From Phoenix dactylifera (lineage: Eukaryota; Streptophyta; Magnoliopsida; Arecales; Arecaceae), in contig NC_052401.1 in the NCBI RefSeq assembly GCF_009389715.1, positions 434,001-498,000 on the forward strand: 64,000 nt of DNA, written 5' to 3'. Below are positions 26,401 through 36,003 of this stretch, one piece after another. Positions within the stretch are counted from its first letter, which is position 1, and every line of letters begins with the position of its first letter. A program made the translations under genes and the position numbers. The notes beneath the pieces were generated by a model. That model was given only the letters and a program-made list of their open reading frames with translations, was not told the DNA's origin and did no database searches.

Positions 26401-27290
26401 CTTTTCCTTACATGCTTGGTTCATCGTGTCATTTTGAAAATTCGTAGTACAATCGAACTGGGAAAGATAAATAATGAACGGCGGTAGCTGGAATCGCGCA
26501 GCAAGACGGTGGTCAAACCATCCATATTTTGGATTCATGTGGTGATGGGTCTGGGGCCCATTGTTTGAACGGGGCTTCTGGGCTCTGTCGTAAGCTCTTA
26601 AAAGGCGTGGCTGTGGGGTTTTAATTATCCAGGCCTCTCCTCTTACCTGCTTGGCCCAGTGGGCTCAGGCAGTGAAAAAGGTCAGCTGCCGTATCTCGTG
26701 ACTTGCCCTTTTATCAGAAGGAAAAAAGGAAAAAAAAAAGAGATAGAGAGAGAGAGCCACAAACAACCACATTTCGCTACGTACATGCTGATGGTAGCAG
26801 CATCCAGAAGTACTGCATACCTGCAATGTGTAACACCGCCCCTCCTCATCCCCTCGATGGAACATAGCAAGGATTGGTTATCACGGTAAAAAGAAAACAA
26901 AAGAAACCCAAGCACGCAATTGAAGACTCCTCTTTTCTGGACCTTCCTGTTAGTCTAGATAAGTTACACAGACCGAGCCTCGTTGTCCGCACCTAGTACA
27001 AGAGCACGAACTTGCCTAGATCCTTTCAGCACCGACCTTTGCGACAGAACGTGCCTGCTATGATTCGTCTGGCCGGCCCCTAGACTGGCCCCAGTGCCGC
27101 TTCCTCCATGATTAACCCTGTAACTGTAAGGCCAAGCAATAGGCAGACCCTCCGAGAAGGTCGTCGAGGCCACCACCATCACCGCCTCTGCGACGCAATA
27201 TCAGATTCAGGAACCCTTCGTTTCTTTACCCAGTCTCGGTCAGTGGCAATGGATTTCACTTCAGCAACAATTACCATCATGCACCCATTT
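17401..27290. other. Gene-free AT-rich intergenic DNA
   Basis: Nearly 10 kb with no exon, RNA gene or intact element that I can support. ORFs are short (at most 144 codons), overlap on both strands and lack domain signatures. Small simple repeats occur: GATTAGAT x3 at 19738-19761, and poly-T or poly-A runs near 23540 and 24831. It probably holds old diverged transposon sequence, which I cannot classify by eye. Confidence 0.5.
19738..19761 (+). repeat. 8-bp tandem repeat GATTAGAT x3
   Basis: Three perfect head-to-tail copies of GATTAGAT are followed by GATCAT. Confidence 0.9.
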
Positions 27291-27490
27291 CTCTTCTCAA
27301 CAAACCTCATGTACACGTGGGAGGCCGTCCTCGACTCTGCTCGAGCCTTGCTGCAAAACGCAGCTCTGGGACCCGACAGGCGACAGGTCCGTATCTCTTC
27401 TCAACAAACCCCATTTACACGTGTGAGGTCGTCCTCGACTCTGCCCTAGCCTTGTTGCAAAACGCAGCTTTGGTACCCGACAGGCGACAG
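27291..27490 (+). repeat. ~100-bp direct tandem duplication
   Basis: The unit beginning CTCTTCTCAACAAACC starts at 27291 and again at 27395 (period 104). Both copies contain GTCCTCGACTCTGC, GCAAAACGCAGCT and CCCGACAGGCGACAG. The copies differ at several positions, so the duplication is not recent. It lies just outside the old LTR that hosts the nested element. Confidence 0.85.
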
Positions 27491-27543
27491 CTCTACAGAT
27501 ATGGGCATCCTCTCATTAAAATCTCTGTCAGGCCGATAGGTAC

Positions 27544-27834
27544 TATTCCTGAAAATTGGACTCGGAATGATCGCGGACCGAGAAAGAGGAGCTCCGACTG
27601 GTGATACCGTGGTGGATGACTGTCTCCAGCAGACCTGTAAAAAGTCTGTAGCCGAAGTTCCGAACTTTCAGGGCAGGCTCTTTAATGCTTAAGTCAGAAA
27701 GGAGCTTTTAATGGAGAGAAGTAATGGAGAGGAAAGTGATGATCTAAAGATGTGTTATTGGCCGGGGAGGAAGAAGAGGTCCCCTGCCTAGAGCTCCCCC
27801 CCTTTTTATAGGAGGGGACGTAGCGGTTACCTGT
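27544..27834 (-). mobile_element. Older LTR (3' part, minus strand), interrupted by the nested element
   Basis: Read on the minus strand, this is the downstream part of an LTR: TATA-like CCTATAAAAAGG (around 27808), then GACTTAAGCATTAAAG, then GACTTTTTACAGGTCTGC, GGAGCTCCTCTTTCTC and TCCAATTTTCAGGAATA at the end. The order parallels the nested element's own LTR (TATATAAG, GACTTAGGCATCGG, CTTGCAGGACTTGC, GGAGCTCCTCCTTCCC, TCCAATTTCCAGCAACA), so the two are related. The upstream part continues at 36004-36421. No matching 5-bp duplication is seen at its outer ends (GGTAC versus TCGAG), so it is a degenerate or recombined solo LTR. Confidence 0.65.
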
Positions 27835-28764
27835 TGTTGGTGGTAAAATGGACCACCCCACAAATGCAATTATAGCACCCAAATCCGTCAGCAAGATCGA
27901 GCTCATCCAAGTGATCGGGCTCTTCGGCTTTCGAAGCTCATCAAGTGATCGGGCTCTTCTAAGTGATCGAGCTCATAGGCCGAGCCGAGCACAGCGAGCC
28001 GAGCACAGAAGGCCGAGACCAGAGAGCGCCGACCAGAAAGGCAACCCCGCCGAGCCCATGCCTTAGCCAAATATCCAATCTCCGCCTAACCCTCCAAAGG
28101 ATCTGACAACTAAATATATGACTCCACTTCAATCTGCCACCATCCCCAAGTCATTAAGGCACAAGATCTCCGCAGGCATTCGGCACACCTTATCATTAAT
28201 GCATGAGACCCCCTCAGGCCTCCAATGCACTCAGTCATTAAATGAACACGGCTCAAGATGATCTCCGGATCACTGAACCATCAAAGCGTACGGCTCTTTC
28301 TGACCACCGGTTCACTCAGCAATCAATGCACTTGTCATCTACGGACCCCAGGCCCACCACGGCCGGCGGTTCAACCACCCCAACGGGTCCGACCAATCGT
28401 GACAGCTCCCTGATAGTGACGGTAACCCATTAATTCGCCCAGTCACATCACAGGTAATCCGGCCGCTCTCCCTATATAAGGGGAGCTTCTCCCTCTGAGA
28501 GGGGGGAGGCCTCTTCCTCCCAAGGGGATTATTTCGGGCTTCCACATACAATCCCTCTCTCTTCTTCAAAGTTAAGCCCCCCTCTGACTTAGGCATCGGA
28601 GGGCCGGCGCCGGGAAGCCCGGCCACCGGTTTTCCTTGCAGGACTTGCACACCCCCCGCGGCGGAGGACGCAGCCAGCCGGCGCACCGCCGCCCGCCTCC
28701 TACAGCAGCGGAGCTCCTCCTTCCCCGGCTTCACGGCGGCCCCCGGGTCCAATTTCCAGCAACA
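27835..28764 (+). repeat. LTR 1 (5' outer LTR)
   Basis: 930 bp, TGTTGG...CAACA. The TATA-like box TATATAAG lies at 28473-28480, followed by GGGGAGC. By eye it is identical to LTR 3 and differs from LTR 2 at one base (G at 28481, A at 32103). Short ORFs inside the LTR on either strand are not genes. Confidence 0.95.
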
Positions 28765-28765
28765 G

Positions 28766-28785
28766 TTGGCGCTAGAGGAAGGGCC
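28766..28785 (+). promoter_or_regulatory. Candidate primer-binding site, unit 1
   Basis: One base after the LTR end lies TTGGCGCTAGAGGAAGGG. The TGGCGC core directly after the LTR is the usual place and form of a plant gypsy primer-binding site. The match to any particular tRNA 3' end beyond the core is not established here. The same sequence follows LTR 2 at 32388. Confidence 0.55.
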
Positions 28786-28798
28786 CGAGTTCGCTGCC

Positions 28799-30271
28799 AT
28801 GAAGCTAAGAAGCAAAGGGGCTTCCAACGCCTCTCGACGTCCTCCACCCAGTCCTGAGCATTCCGTCCGGAACTCACCACCTCCGGCCGAGTCAACCCCT
28901 CAGGTTCGGCCGGAGCAATTTGATGCCCTGGAGCAGCAAGTGCAGGCGTTGGCTACCGCCGTCCAAAGCTTGCAACCCAGGGGCATCCCAGCAGCACCGC
29001 CTCCCCCGGCTCCAGTTCAACCGGAGCCCCCTACAAGCGGGCTTCCTCTTCGAGGTCAGGACTCTCAAGTCCAGGCCTCCCTCTGGAGAGAGCACCCAGT
29101 CAGAGATCACGGAGGCTGGCCACAGCCTTCAGAAGCTGAGTCGGTTCCAGGGCAACCTGCACCCGAACGGACCGCTGCGGCGATCCCCCAGAATGATGAA
29201 CTCGACAAGAAGGTCGAAAAGCTGGAGCGCCAAATTCAGGCACTCCACGGGAGAAAATCAGGACGTGATAACGACTTCGAGTTCACTACGAAGTCTCCCT
29301 TCTCCCCGGAGATCGAAGATGAACCGGTCCCACCACGGTTCAAGATGCCCCAGGTGGAGCCTTACAACGGCAGGGCCGACCACCTTGACCACCTGGAAAG
29401 TTATCGGGCCTTAATGGCCCTACAAGGAGCCTCGGAGGCCATGATGTGCAAAGCCTTTCCAGCAACGCTCCGCGGACCGGCCCGGCTTTGGTTCACCGGG
29501 TTGAAGCCGAGTACTGTCTCCTCCTTTGAGCAGCTCGGCAGGCAGTTTGCCAGTAATTTTGCCGCTAGCCAGCCCCAGCGGCGGACGTCGGACTCCCTCC
29601 TTGACATCAAACAAGAGGAGGGAGAGTCCTTCAAGGAGTACTTGGATCGGTTTACTGCCGCAACATGGGAAGTCCGGGAGCTGGACCAGTCAATCGCCAT
29701 GTCGGCACTAAAGACTGGAGCCCGGTCTTACAGGTTCCTCTTCTCTATCGAGAAGAACTTCCCTGCGGACCTCACCGAAATGTTGACCCGAGCTCGCAAG
29801 TACGCCAAGGCTGAGGAAGCCATGGCCTCTCGGCGGGAGGAAGCCGAACGACCTGCCAAGATGCAGAAGAAGCACCAGGAGCACTCCCAACCAAGTAGCA
29901 GATTCCCCTGGCATGAGAAAGAGCCTCCTTGGCCCAAGAGCCTAGCTCGCCCGGGGTCTCTCCTCCAAAAATTTCAGACGTACACTCCTCTCACATCCAC
30001 CCGAGCAGAAATCCTCATGGAGATTGAGGGTCGGGGCTACCTCCGACCTCCATTGAGAATGCGTCCGACAGAGTCGCGGAAGCACTCAAAAAAGTACTGC
30101 CGCTTCCACCGAGATCGCGGCCATGATACAGAGGATTGCTACGAGCTTCGTGATGAGATCGAGGCACTTGTCCGCCGAGGTCGGTTGAGTTATTTTGTCC
30201 GTGATCATACCTACAGGAGAGAGCCCGAGGAACAAAATCCAGTGCCGCATAAGGAGCAGAATGACCACTGA
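28799..30271 (+). CDS. Retrotransposon Gag polyprotein, unit 1
   Basis: A 490-aa Gag. The open frame extends to 28766, but the first ATG is at 28799 (MKLRSKGAS); upstream residues would need a TTG start. Order: Pro/Gln-rich N-terminal region; short coiled coil near residue 132 (NDELDKKVEKLERQIQALH); retrotransposon gag core from about 190 to 300 (GPARLWFTGLKP, ESFKEYLDRF); Lys/Glu-rich region; and near 433-446 a zinc-knuckle-like CRFHRDRGHDTEDC (C-X2-H-X4-H-X4-C), the variant common in Tat/TR-GAG elements. Gag would form the virus-like particle; pol functions must come from another element. It ends in TGA at 30269-30271. The protein is identical to unit 2; the only coding difference seen is silent (29473). 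Confidence 0.93.
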   Translation: MKLRSKGASNASRRPPPSPEHSVRNSPPPAESTPQVRPEQFDALEQQVQALATAVQSLQPRGIPAAPPPPAPVQPEPPTSGLPLRGQDSQVQASLWREHPVRDHGGWPQPSEAESVPGQPAPERTAAAIPQNDELDKKVEKLERQIQALHGRKSGRDNDFEFTTKSPFSPEIEDEPVPPRFKMPQVEPYNGRADHLDHLESYRALMALQGASEAMMCKAFPATLRGPARLWFTGLKPSTVSSFEQLGRQFASNFAASQPQRRTSDSLLDIKQEEGESFKEYLDRFTAATWEVRELDQSIAMSALKTGARSYRFLFSIEKNFPADLTEMLTRARKYAKAEEAMASRREEAERPAKMQKKHQEHSQPSSRFPWHEKEPPWPKSLARPGSLLQKFQTYTPLTSTRAEILMEIEGRGYLRPPLRMRPTESRKHSKKYCRFHRDRGHDTEDCYELRDEIEALVRRGRLSYFVRDHTYRREPEEQNPVPHKEQNDH

Positions 30272-30470
30272 CCTCTCACGGGCATCATCAATACCATCAG
30301 AGGGCGGGCAACTAGAGGTACCAGAAGCTCCGAGCTCGGAAAAAAGAGCTTCCTCAAAGCATCCGTGCTCTGTGAAAGTCACATCTCCTTTTCTGATGAA
30401 GACCAAAAGGGTGTTGAGCCCTCTTTATGACGACGCTGTAGCTATTTCCCTCATCATTGCAAGGTTTTAA
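30272..30470 (+). pseudogene. Broken gag-protease junction stub, unit 1
   Basis: After the Gag stop, the same frame continues with GIINTIRGR and SFSDEDQKGVEP, the linker usually found between Gag and protease in Tat-like gypsy elements. The next piece, YDDAVAISLIIARF, lies in another frame and resembles the start of the protease. It ends at a TAA beside an A-run, and no DTG active site follows. The stub shows that the element arose by deletion of pol from a coding ancestor. Confidence 0.6.
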
Positions 30471-30969
30471 AAAAAAAGATTTTAGTACATCATGAAAGCT
30501 CAGCTGATACCTTATTTTGTATGCCTTCCAAAGGATGAGCGCTCCTCTGGCTAGATTCATAGGAGATTCTACCCCAAGAAAGTACTATGAAGCTAAATCC
30601 TTTCATGGTTCAGAAGGCTGCCGAGCTCAGAAGGCCGCCGAGCTCAGAAGGCCGAGCTCCGAAGGCCGCCGAGCTCAGAAGGCTGCCAAGCTCCGAAGCC
30701 CGAATGCAGAACACCTCCCCCAGAAAATCGAGCCAAAGAAAGCTAGTGCCAAGCTAAGTCCTAAGGGACTTCGAAGCTCGGAAGCCATCAAAATATCTCC
30801 AAAAGGTATAGGACGCCACTTTGGCTTCAAATAATTTCAATATTTTATCTATTTCCAGGTCGGAGAATCCAAAAAACGACCAACGTCGCCCCGAATAGGG
30901 CGCACGATCGCCAACGGACGAGGTCCGTCTCCTGTATGCGTCTCCAATGATGCTCTAGCTAAGCTCGGG
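30471..30969 (+). other. Non-coding internal region, unit 1
   Basis: This lies between the protease stub and the minisatellite. It includes a short GCCGAGCTCAGAAGG-type repeat cluster at about 30617-30700. No pol domain is present. A 105-codon ORF at 30517-30834 is a by-product of the repeat. Confidence 0.7.
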
Positions 30970-31269
30970 ACGCCGATTCGACGACATTCGACGCCATTCG
31001 ACGACATTCGACGCCATTCGACGCCATTCGACGCCGATTCGACGCCATTCGACGACATTCGACGCCATTCGACGCCATTCGACGCCATTCGACGACATTC
31101 GACGCCATTCGACGCCATTCGACGCCATACGACGTCATTCGACGCCATTCGACGCCGATTCGACGCCATTCGACGCCATTCGACGACACTTCGACGCCAT
31201 TCGACGGCACTTCGACGCCATTCGACGACATTCAACGCCATTCGACGCCTTTCAACGCCATTCGACGCC
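30970..31269 (+). repeat. 10-bp minisatellite, unit 1
   Basis: About 30 copies of CGACGCCATT with interspersed variants (CGACGACATT, an 11-bp CGACGCCGATT, CGACGTCATT). A 10-bp period is not a multiple of three, so all three frames stay open and create ORFs of 90-130 codons on the minus strand; these are not genes. The unit 2 array is one 10-bp copy shorter. Confidence 0.95.
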
Positions 31270-31440
31270 TCCTACGACAAGCCAAAGAAGGCCGCTGAGT
31301 CAACCTGGAGCACTTAACTCCAACTGCATGAAAGGTACACCCTACTTGTCACGTACATCTTTATATATATTTGGCTATATTACAGGATGATCGACGACTG
31401 GACTACTTCCTTCGTCCGAGCCAAAAAGCAGCTTGAACTC

Positions 31441-31456
31441 GGAAATCGGGGGGTAG
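31441..31456 (+). promoter_or_regulatory. Polypurine tract before LTR 2
   Basis: GGAAATCGGGGGGTAG abuts the start of LTR 2. A purine-rich run directly before an LTR is where plus-strand DNA synthesis starts. The same sequence precedes LTR 3 at 35053-35068. Confidence 0.7.
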
Positions 31457-32386
31457 TGTTGGTGGTAAAATGGACCACCCCACAAATGCAATTATAGCAC
31501 CCAAATCCGTCAGCAAGATCGAGCTCATCCAAGTGATCGGGCTCTTCGGCTTTCGAAGCTCATCAAGTGATCGGGCTCTTCTAAGTGATCGAGCTCATAG
31601 GCCGAGCCGAGCACAGCGAGCCGAGCACAGAAGGCCGAGACCAGAGAGCGCCGACCAGAAAGGCAACCCCGCCGAGCCCATGCCTTAGCCAAATATCCAA
31701 TCTCCGCCTAACCCTCCAAAGGATCTGACAACTAAATATATGACTCCACTTCAATCTGCCACCATCCCCAAGTCATTAAGGCACAAGATCTCCGCAGGCA
31801 TTCGGCACACCTTATCATTAATGCATGAGACCCCCTCAGGCCTCCAATGCACTCAGTCATTAAATGAACACGGCTCAAGATGATCTCCGGATCACTGAAC
31901 CATCAAAGCGTACGGCTCTTTCTGACCACCGGTTCACTCAGCAATCAATGCACTTGTCATCTACGGACCCCAGGCCCACCACGGCCGGCGGTTCAACCAC
32001 CCCAACGGGTCCGACCAATCGTGACAGCTCCCTGATAGTGACGGTAACCCATTAATTCGCCCAGTCACATCACAGGTAATCCGGCCGCTCTCCCTATATA
32101 AGAGGAGCTTCTCCCTCTGAGAGGGGGGAGGCCTCTTCCTCCCAAGGGGATTATTTCGGGCTTCCACATACAATCCCTCTCTCTTCTTCAAAGTTAAGCC
32201 CCCCTCTGACTTAGGCATCGGAGGGCCGGCGCCGGGAAGCCCGGCCACCGGTTTTCCTTGCAGGACTTGCACACCCCCCGCGGCGGAGGACGCAGCCAGC
32301 CGGCGCACCGCCGCCCGCCTCCTACAGCAGCGGAGCTCCTCCTTCCCCGGCTTCACGGCGGCCCCCGGGTCCAATTTCCAGCAACA
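31457..32386 (+). repeat. LTR 2 (shared middle LTR)
   Basis: 930 bp. It serves as the 3' LTR of unit 1 and the 5' LTR of unit 2. No target duplication flanks it: TAG precedes it and GTTGG follows. TATATAAG lies at 32095-32102. It carries A at 32103 where LTRs 1 and 3 have G. Confidence 0.95.
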
Positions 32387-32387
32387 G

Positions 32388-32407
32388 TTGGCGCTAGAGG
32401 AAGGGCC
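32388..32407 (+). promoter_or_regulatory. Candidate primer-binding site, unit 2
   Basis: The sequence after LTR 2 is identical to the unit 1 site (TTGGCGCTAGAGGAAGGG). Confidence 0.55.
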
Positions 32408-32420
32408 CGAGTTCGCTGCC

Positions 32421-33893
32421 ATGAAGCTAAGAAGCAAAGGGGCTTCCAACGCCTCTCGACGTCCTCCACCCAGTCCTGAGCATTCCGTCCGGAACTCACC
32501 ACCTCCGGCCGAGTCAACCCCTCAGGTTCGGCCGGAGCAATTTGATGCCCTGGAGCAGCAAGTGCAGGCGTTGGCTACCGCCGTCCAAAGCTTGCAACCC
32601 AGGGGCATCCCAGCAGCACCGCCTCCCCCGGCTCCAGTTCAACCGGAGCCCCCTACAAGCGGGCTTCCTCTTCGAGGTCAGGACTCTCAAGTCCAGGCCT
32701 CCCTCTGGAGAGAGCACCCAGTCAGAGATCACGGAGGCTGGCCACAGCCTTCAGAAGCTGAGTCGGTTCCAGGGCAACCTGCACCCGAACGGACCGCTGC
32801 GGCGATCCCCCAGAATGATGAACTCGACAAGAAGGTCGAAAAGCTGGAGCGCCAAATTCAGGCACTCCACGGGAGAAAATCAGGACGTGATAACGACTTC
32901 GAGTTCACTACGAAGTCTCCCTTCTCCCCGGAGATCGAAGATGAACCGGTCCCACCACGGTTCAAGATGCCCCAGGTGGAGCCTTACAACGGCAGGGCCG
33001 ACCACCTTGACCACCTGGAAAGTTATCGGGCCTTAATGGCCCTACAAGGAGCCTCGGAGGCCATGATGTGCAAAGCCTTTCCAGCAACGCTCCGAGGACC
33101 GGCCCGGCTTTGGTTCACCGGGTTGAAGCCGAGTACTGTCTCCTCCTTTGAGCAGCTCGGCAGGCAGTTTGCCAGTAATTTTGCCGCTAGCCAGCCCCAG
33201 CGGCGGACGTCGGACTCCCTCCTTGACATCAAACAAGAGGAGGGAGAGTCCTTCAAGGAGTACTTGGATCGGTTTACTGCCGCAACATGGGAAGTCCGGG
33301 AGCTGGACCAGTCAATCGCCATGTCGGCACTAAAGACTGGAGCCCGGTCTTACAGGTTCCTCTTCTCTATCGAGAAGAACTTCCCTGCGGACCTCACCGA
33401 AATGTTGACCCGAGCTCGCAAGTACGCCAAGGCTGAGGAAGCCATGGCCTCTCGGCGGGAGGAAGCCGAACGACCTGCCAAGATGCAGAAGAAGCACCAG
33501 GAGCACTCCCAACCAAGTAGCAGATTCCCCTGGCATGAGAAAGAGCCTCCTTGGCCCAAGAGCCTAGCTCGCCCGGGGTCTCTCCTCCAAAAATTTCAGA
33601 CGTACACTCCTCTCACATCCACCCGAGCAGAAATCCTCATGGAGATTGAGGGTCGGGGCTACCTCCGACCTCCATTGAGAATGCGTCCGACAGAGTCGCG
33701 GAAGCACTCAAAAAAGTACTGCCGCTTCCACCGAGATCGCGGCCATGATACAGAGGATTGCTACGAGCTTCGTGATGAGATCGAGGCACTTGTCCGCCGA
33801 GGTCGGTTGAGTTATTTTGTCCGTGATCATACCTACAGGAGAGAGCCCGAGGAACAAAATCCAGTGCCGCATAAGGAGCAGAATGACCACTGA
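32421..33893 (+). CDS. Retrotransposon Gag polyprotein, unit 2
   Basis: A second intact 490-aa gag, with the same length, start and stop as unit 1. The one coding difference noticed is A at 33095 (C at 29473 in unit 1), a silent change in an Arg codon. The coiled-coil segment, gag core and CX2HX4HX4C knuckle are all present. Because both copies are open, the dimer could in principle make Gag from either LTR promoter. Confidence 0.93.
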   Translation: MKLRSKGASNASRRPPPSPEHSVRNSPPPAESTPQVRPEQFDALEQQVQALATAVQSLQPRGIPAAPPPPAPVQPEPPTSGLPLRGQDSQVQASLWREHPVRDHGGWPQPSEAESVPGQPAPERTAAAIPQNDELDKKVEKLERQIQALHGRKSGRDNDFEFTTKSPFSPEIEDEPVPPRFKMPQVEPYNGRADHLDHLESYRALMALQGASEAMMCKAFPATLRGPARLWFTGLKPSTVSSFEQLGRQFASNFAASQPQRRTSDSLLDIKQEEGESFKEYLDRFTAATWEVRELDQSIAMSALKTGARSYRFLFSIEKNFPADLTEMLTRARKYAKAEEAMASRREEAERPAKMQKKHQEHSQPSSRFPWHEKEPPWPKSLARPGSLLQKFQTYTPLTSTRAEILMEIEGRGYLRPPLRMRPTESRKHSKKYCRFHRDRGHDTEDCYELRDEIEALVRRGRLSYFVRDHTYRREPEEQNPVPHKEQNDH

Positions 33894-34092
33894 CCTCTCA
33901 CGGGCATCATCAATACCATCAGAGGGCGGGCAACTAGAGGTACCAGAAGCTCCGAGCTCGGAAAAAAGAGCTTCCTCAAAGCATCCGTGCTCTGTGAAAG
34001 TCACATCTCCTTTTCTGATGAAGACCAAAAGGGTGTTGAGCCCTCTTTATGACGACGCTGTAGCTATTTCCCTCATCATTGCAAGGTTTTAA
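33894..34092 (+). pseudogene. Broken gag-protease junction stub, unit 2
   Basis: This has the same stop codon, the same frame change and the same truncated protease-like start as unit 1. The pol deletion and frame damage therefore predate the duplication. Confidence 0.6.
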
Positions 34093-34590
34093 AAAAAAAG
34101 ATTTTAGTACATCATGAAAGCTCGGCTGATACCTTATTTTGTATGCCTTCCAAAGGATGAGCGCTCCTCTGGCTAGATTCATAGGAGATTCTACCCCAAG
34201 AAAGTACTATGAAGCTAAATCCTTTCATGGTTCAGAAGGCTGCCGAGCTCAGAAGGCCGCCGAGCTCAGAAGGCCGAGCTCCGAAGGCCGCCGAGCTCAG
34301 AAGGCTGCCAAGCTCCGAAGCCCGAATGCAGAACACCTCCCCCAGAAAATCGAGCCAAAGAAAGCTAGTGCCAAGCTAAGTCCTAAGGGACTTCGAAGCT
34401 CGGAAGCCATCAAAATATCTCCAAAAGGTATAGGACGCCACTTTGGCTTCAAATAATTTCAATATTTTATCTATTTCCAGGTCGGAGAATCCAAAAAACG
34501 ACCAACGTCGCCCCGAATAGGGCGCACGATCGCCAACGGACGAGGTCCGTCTCCTGTATGCGTCTCCAATGATGCTCTAGCTAAGCTCGG
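34093..34590 (+). other. Non-coding internal region, unit 2
   Basis: Equivalent to 30471-30969. One base difference was noticed: G at 34124 where unit 1 has A at 30502. No pol domain. Confidence 0.7.
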
Positions 34591-34881
34591 GACGCCGATT
34601 CGACGACATTCGACGCCATTCGACGACATTCGACGCCATTCGACGCCATTCGACGCCGATTCGACGCCATTCGACGACATTCGACGCCATTCGACGCCAT
34701 TCGACGCCATTCGACGACATTCGACGCCATTCGACGCCATTCGACGCCATACGACGTCATTCGACGCCGATTCGACGCCATTCGACGCCATTCGACGACA
34801 CTTCGACGCCATTCGACGGCACTTCGACGCCATTCGACGACATTCAACGCCATTCGACGCCTTTCAACGCCATTCGACGCC
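34591..34881 (+). repeat. 10-bp minisatellite, unit 2
   Basis: The same CGACGCCATT array as unit 1, but with one ATTCGACGCC unit missing after the CGACGTC variant (near 34760). This 10-bp loss accounts for the whole length difference between the two internal regions. Confidence 0.95.
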
Positions 34882-35052
34882 TCCTACGACAAGCCAAAGA
34901 AGGCCGCTGAGTCAACCTGGAGCACTTAACTCCAACTGCATGAAAGGTACACCCTACTTGTCACGTACATCTTTATATATATTTGGCTATATTACAGGAT
35001 GATCGACGACTGGACTACTTCCTTCGTCCGAGCCAAAAAGCAGCTTGAACTC

Positions 35053-35068
35053 GGAAATCGGGGGGTAG
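35053..35068 (+). promoter_or_regulatory. Polypurine tract before LTR 3
   Basis: GGAAATCGGGGGGTAG directly precedes LTR 3, identical to the tract before LTR 2. Confidence 0.7.
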
Positions 35069-35998
35069 TGTTGGTGGTAAAATGGACCACCCCACAAATG
35101 CAATTATAGCACCCAAATCCGTCAGCAAGATCGAGCTCATCCAAGTGATCGGGCTCTTCGGCTTTCGAAGCTCATCAAGTGATCGGGCTCTTCTAAGTGA
35201 TCGAGCTCATAGGCCGAGCCGAGCACAGCGAGCCGAGCACAGAAGGCCGAGACCAGAGAGCGCCGACCAGAAAGGCAACCCCGCCGAGCCCATGCCTTAG
35301 CCAAATATCCAATCTCCGCCTAACCCTCCAAAGGATCTGACAACTAAATATATGACTCCACTTCAATCTGCCACCATCCCCAAGTCATTAAGGCACAAGA
35401 TCTCCGCAGGCATTCGGCACACCTTATCATTAATGCATGAGACCCCCTCAGGCCTCCAATGCACTCAGTCATTAAATGAACACGGCTCAAGATGATCTCC
35501 GGATCACTGAACCATCAAAGCGTACGGCTCTTTCTGACCACCGGTTCACTCAGCAATCAATGCACTTGTCATCTACGGACCCCAGGCCCACCACGGCCGG
35601 CGGTTCAACCACCCCAACGGGTCCGACCAATCGTGACAGCTCCCTGATAGTGACGGTAACCCATTAATTCGCCCAGTCACATCACAGGTAATCCGGCCGC
35701 TCTCCCTATATAAGGGGAGCTTCTCCCTCTGAGAGGGGGGAGGCCTCTTCCTCCCAAGGGGATTATTTCGGGCTTCCACATACAATCCCTCTCTCTTCTT
35801 CAAAGTTAAGCCCCCCTCTGACTTAGGCATCGGAGGGCCGGCGCCGGGAAGCCCGGCCACCGGTTTTCCTTGCAGGACTTGCACACCCCCCGCGGCGGAG
35901 GACGCAGCCAGCCGGCGCACCGCCGCCCGCCTCCTACAGCAGCGGAGCTCCTCCTTCCCCGGCTTCACGGCGGCCCCCGGGTCCAATTTCCAGCAACA
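35069..35998 (+). repeat. LTR 3 (3' outer LTR)
   Basis: 930 bp, ending CAGCAACA, followed directly by the CCTGT target duplication at 35999-36003. By eye it has the same sequence as LTR 1. The TATA-like box is at 35707-35714. Confidence 0.95.
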
Positions 35999-36003
35999 CC
36001 TGT

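Larger units (their letters stand above)
27830..36003 (+). mobile_element. Tandem-dimer LTR retrotransposon (LTR-I-LTR-I-LTR), gag-only
   Basis: Three 930-bp LTRs (27835-28764, 31457-32386, 35069-35998) separate two internal regions (28765-31456, 2692 bp; 32387-35068, 2682 bp). One 5-bp target-site duplication, CCTGT, flanks the whole (27830-27834 and 35999-36003). Each LTR begins TGTTGGTGG and ends CAGCAACA. Each internal region carries a gag ORF but no protease, reverse transcriptase, RNase H or integrase, as in the non-autonomous TR-GAG elements of plants. The copies differ at only a few sites, so the structure is young. Because only the outermost ends carry the duplication, it is one insertion that later became a dimer, most simply by unequal recombination between LTRs. 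An assembly join of two haplotypes must also be considered. Confidence 0.93.

Noticed and set aside
28766..28798. N-terminal extension of gag to 28766
   Set aside because: It would need a TTG start inside the presumed primer-binding site; the first ATG is at 28799.
30849..31241. Minus-strand ORFs of 90-130 codons reading MASNGVEWRR repeats
   Set aside because: They arise because a 10-bp repeat without stops is open in several frames; they are not conserved coding sequence. The same applies at 34471-34853.
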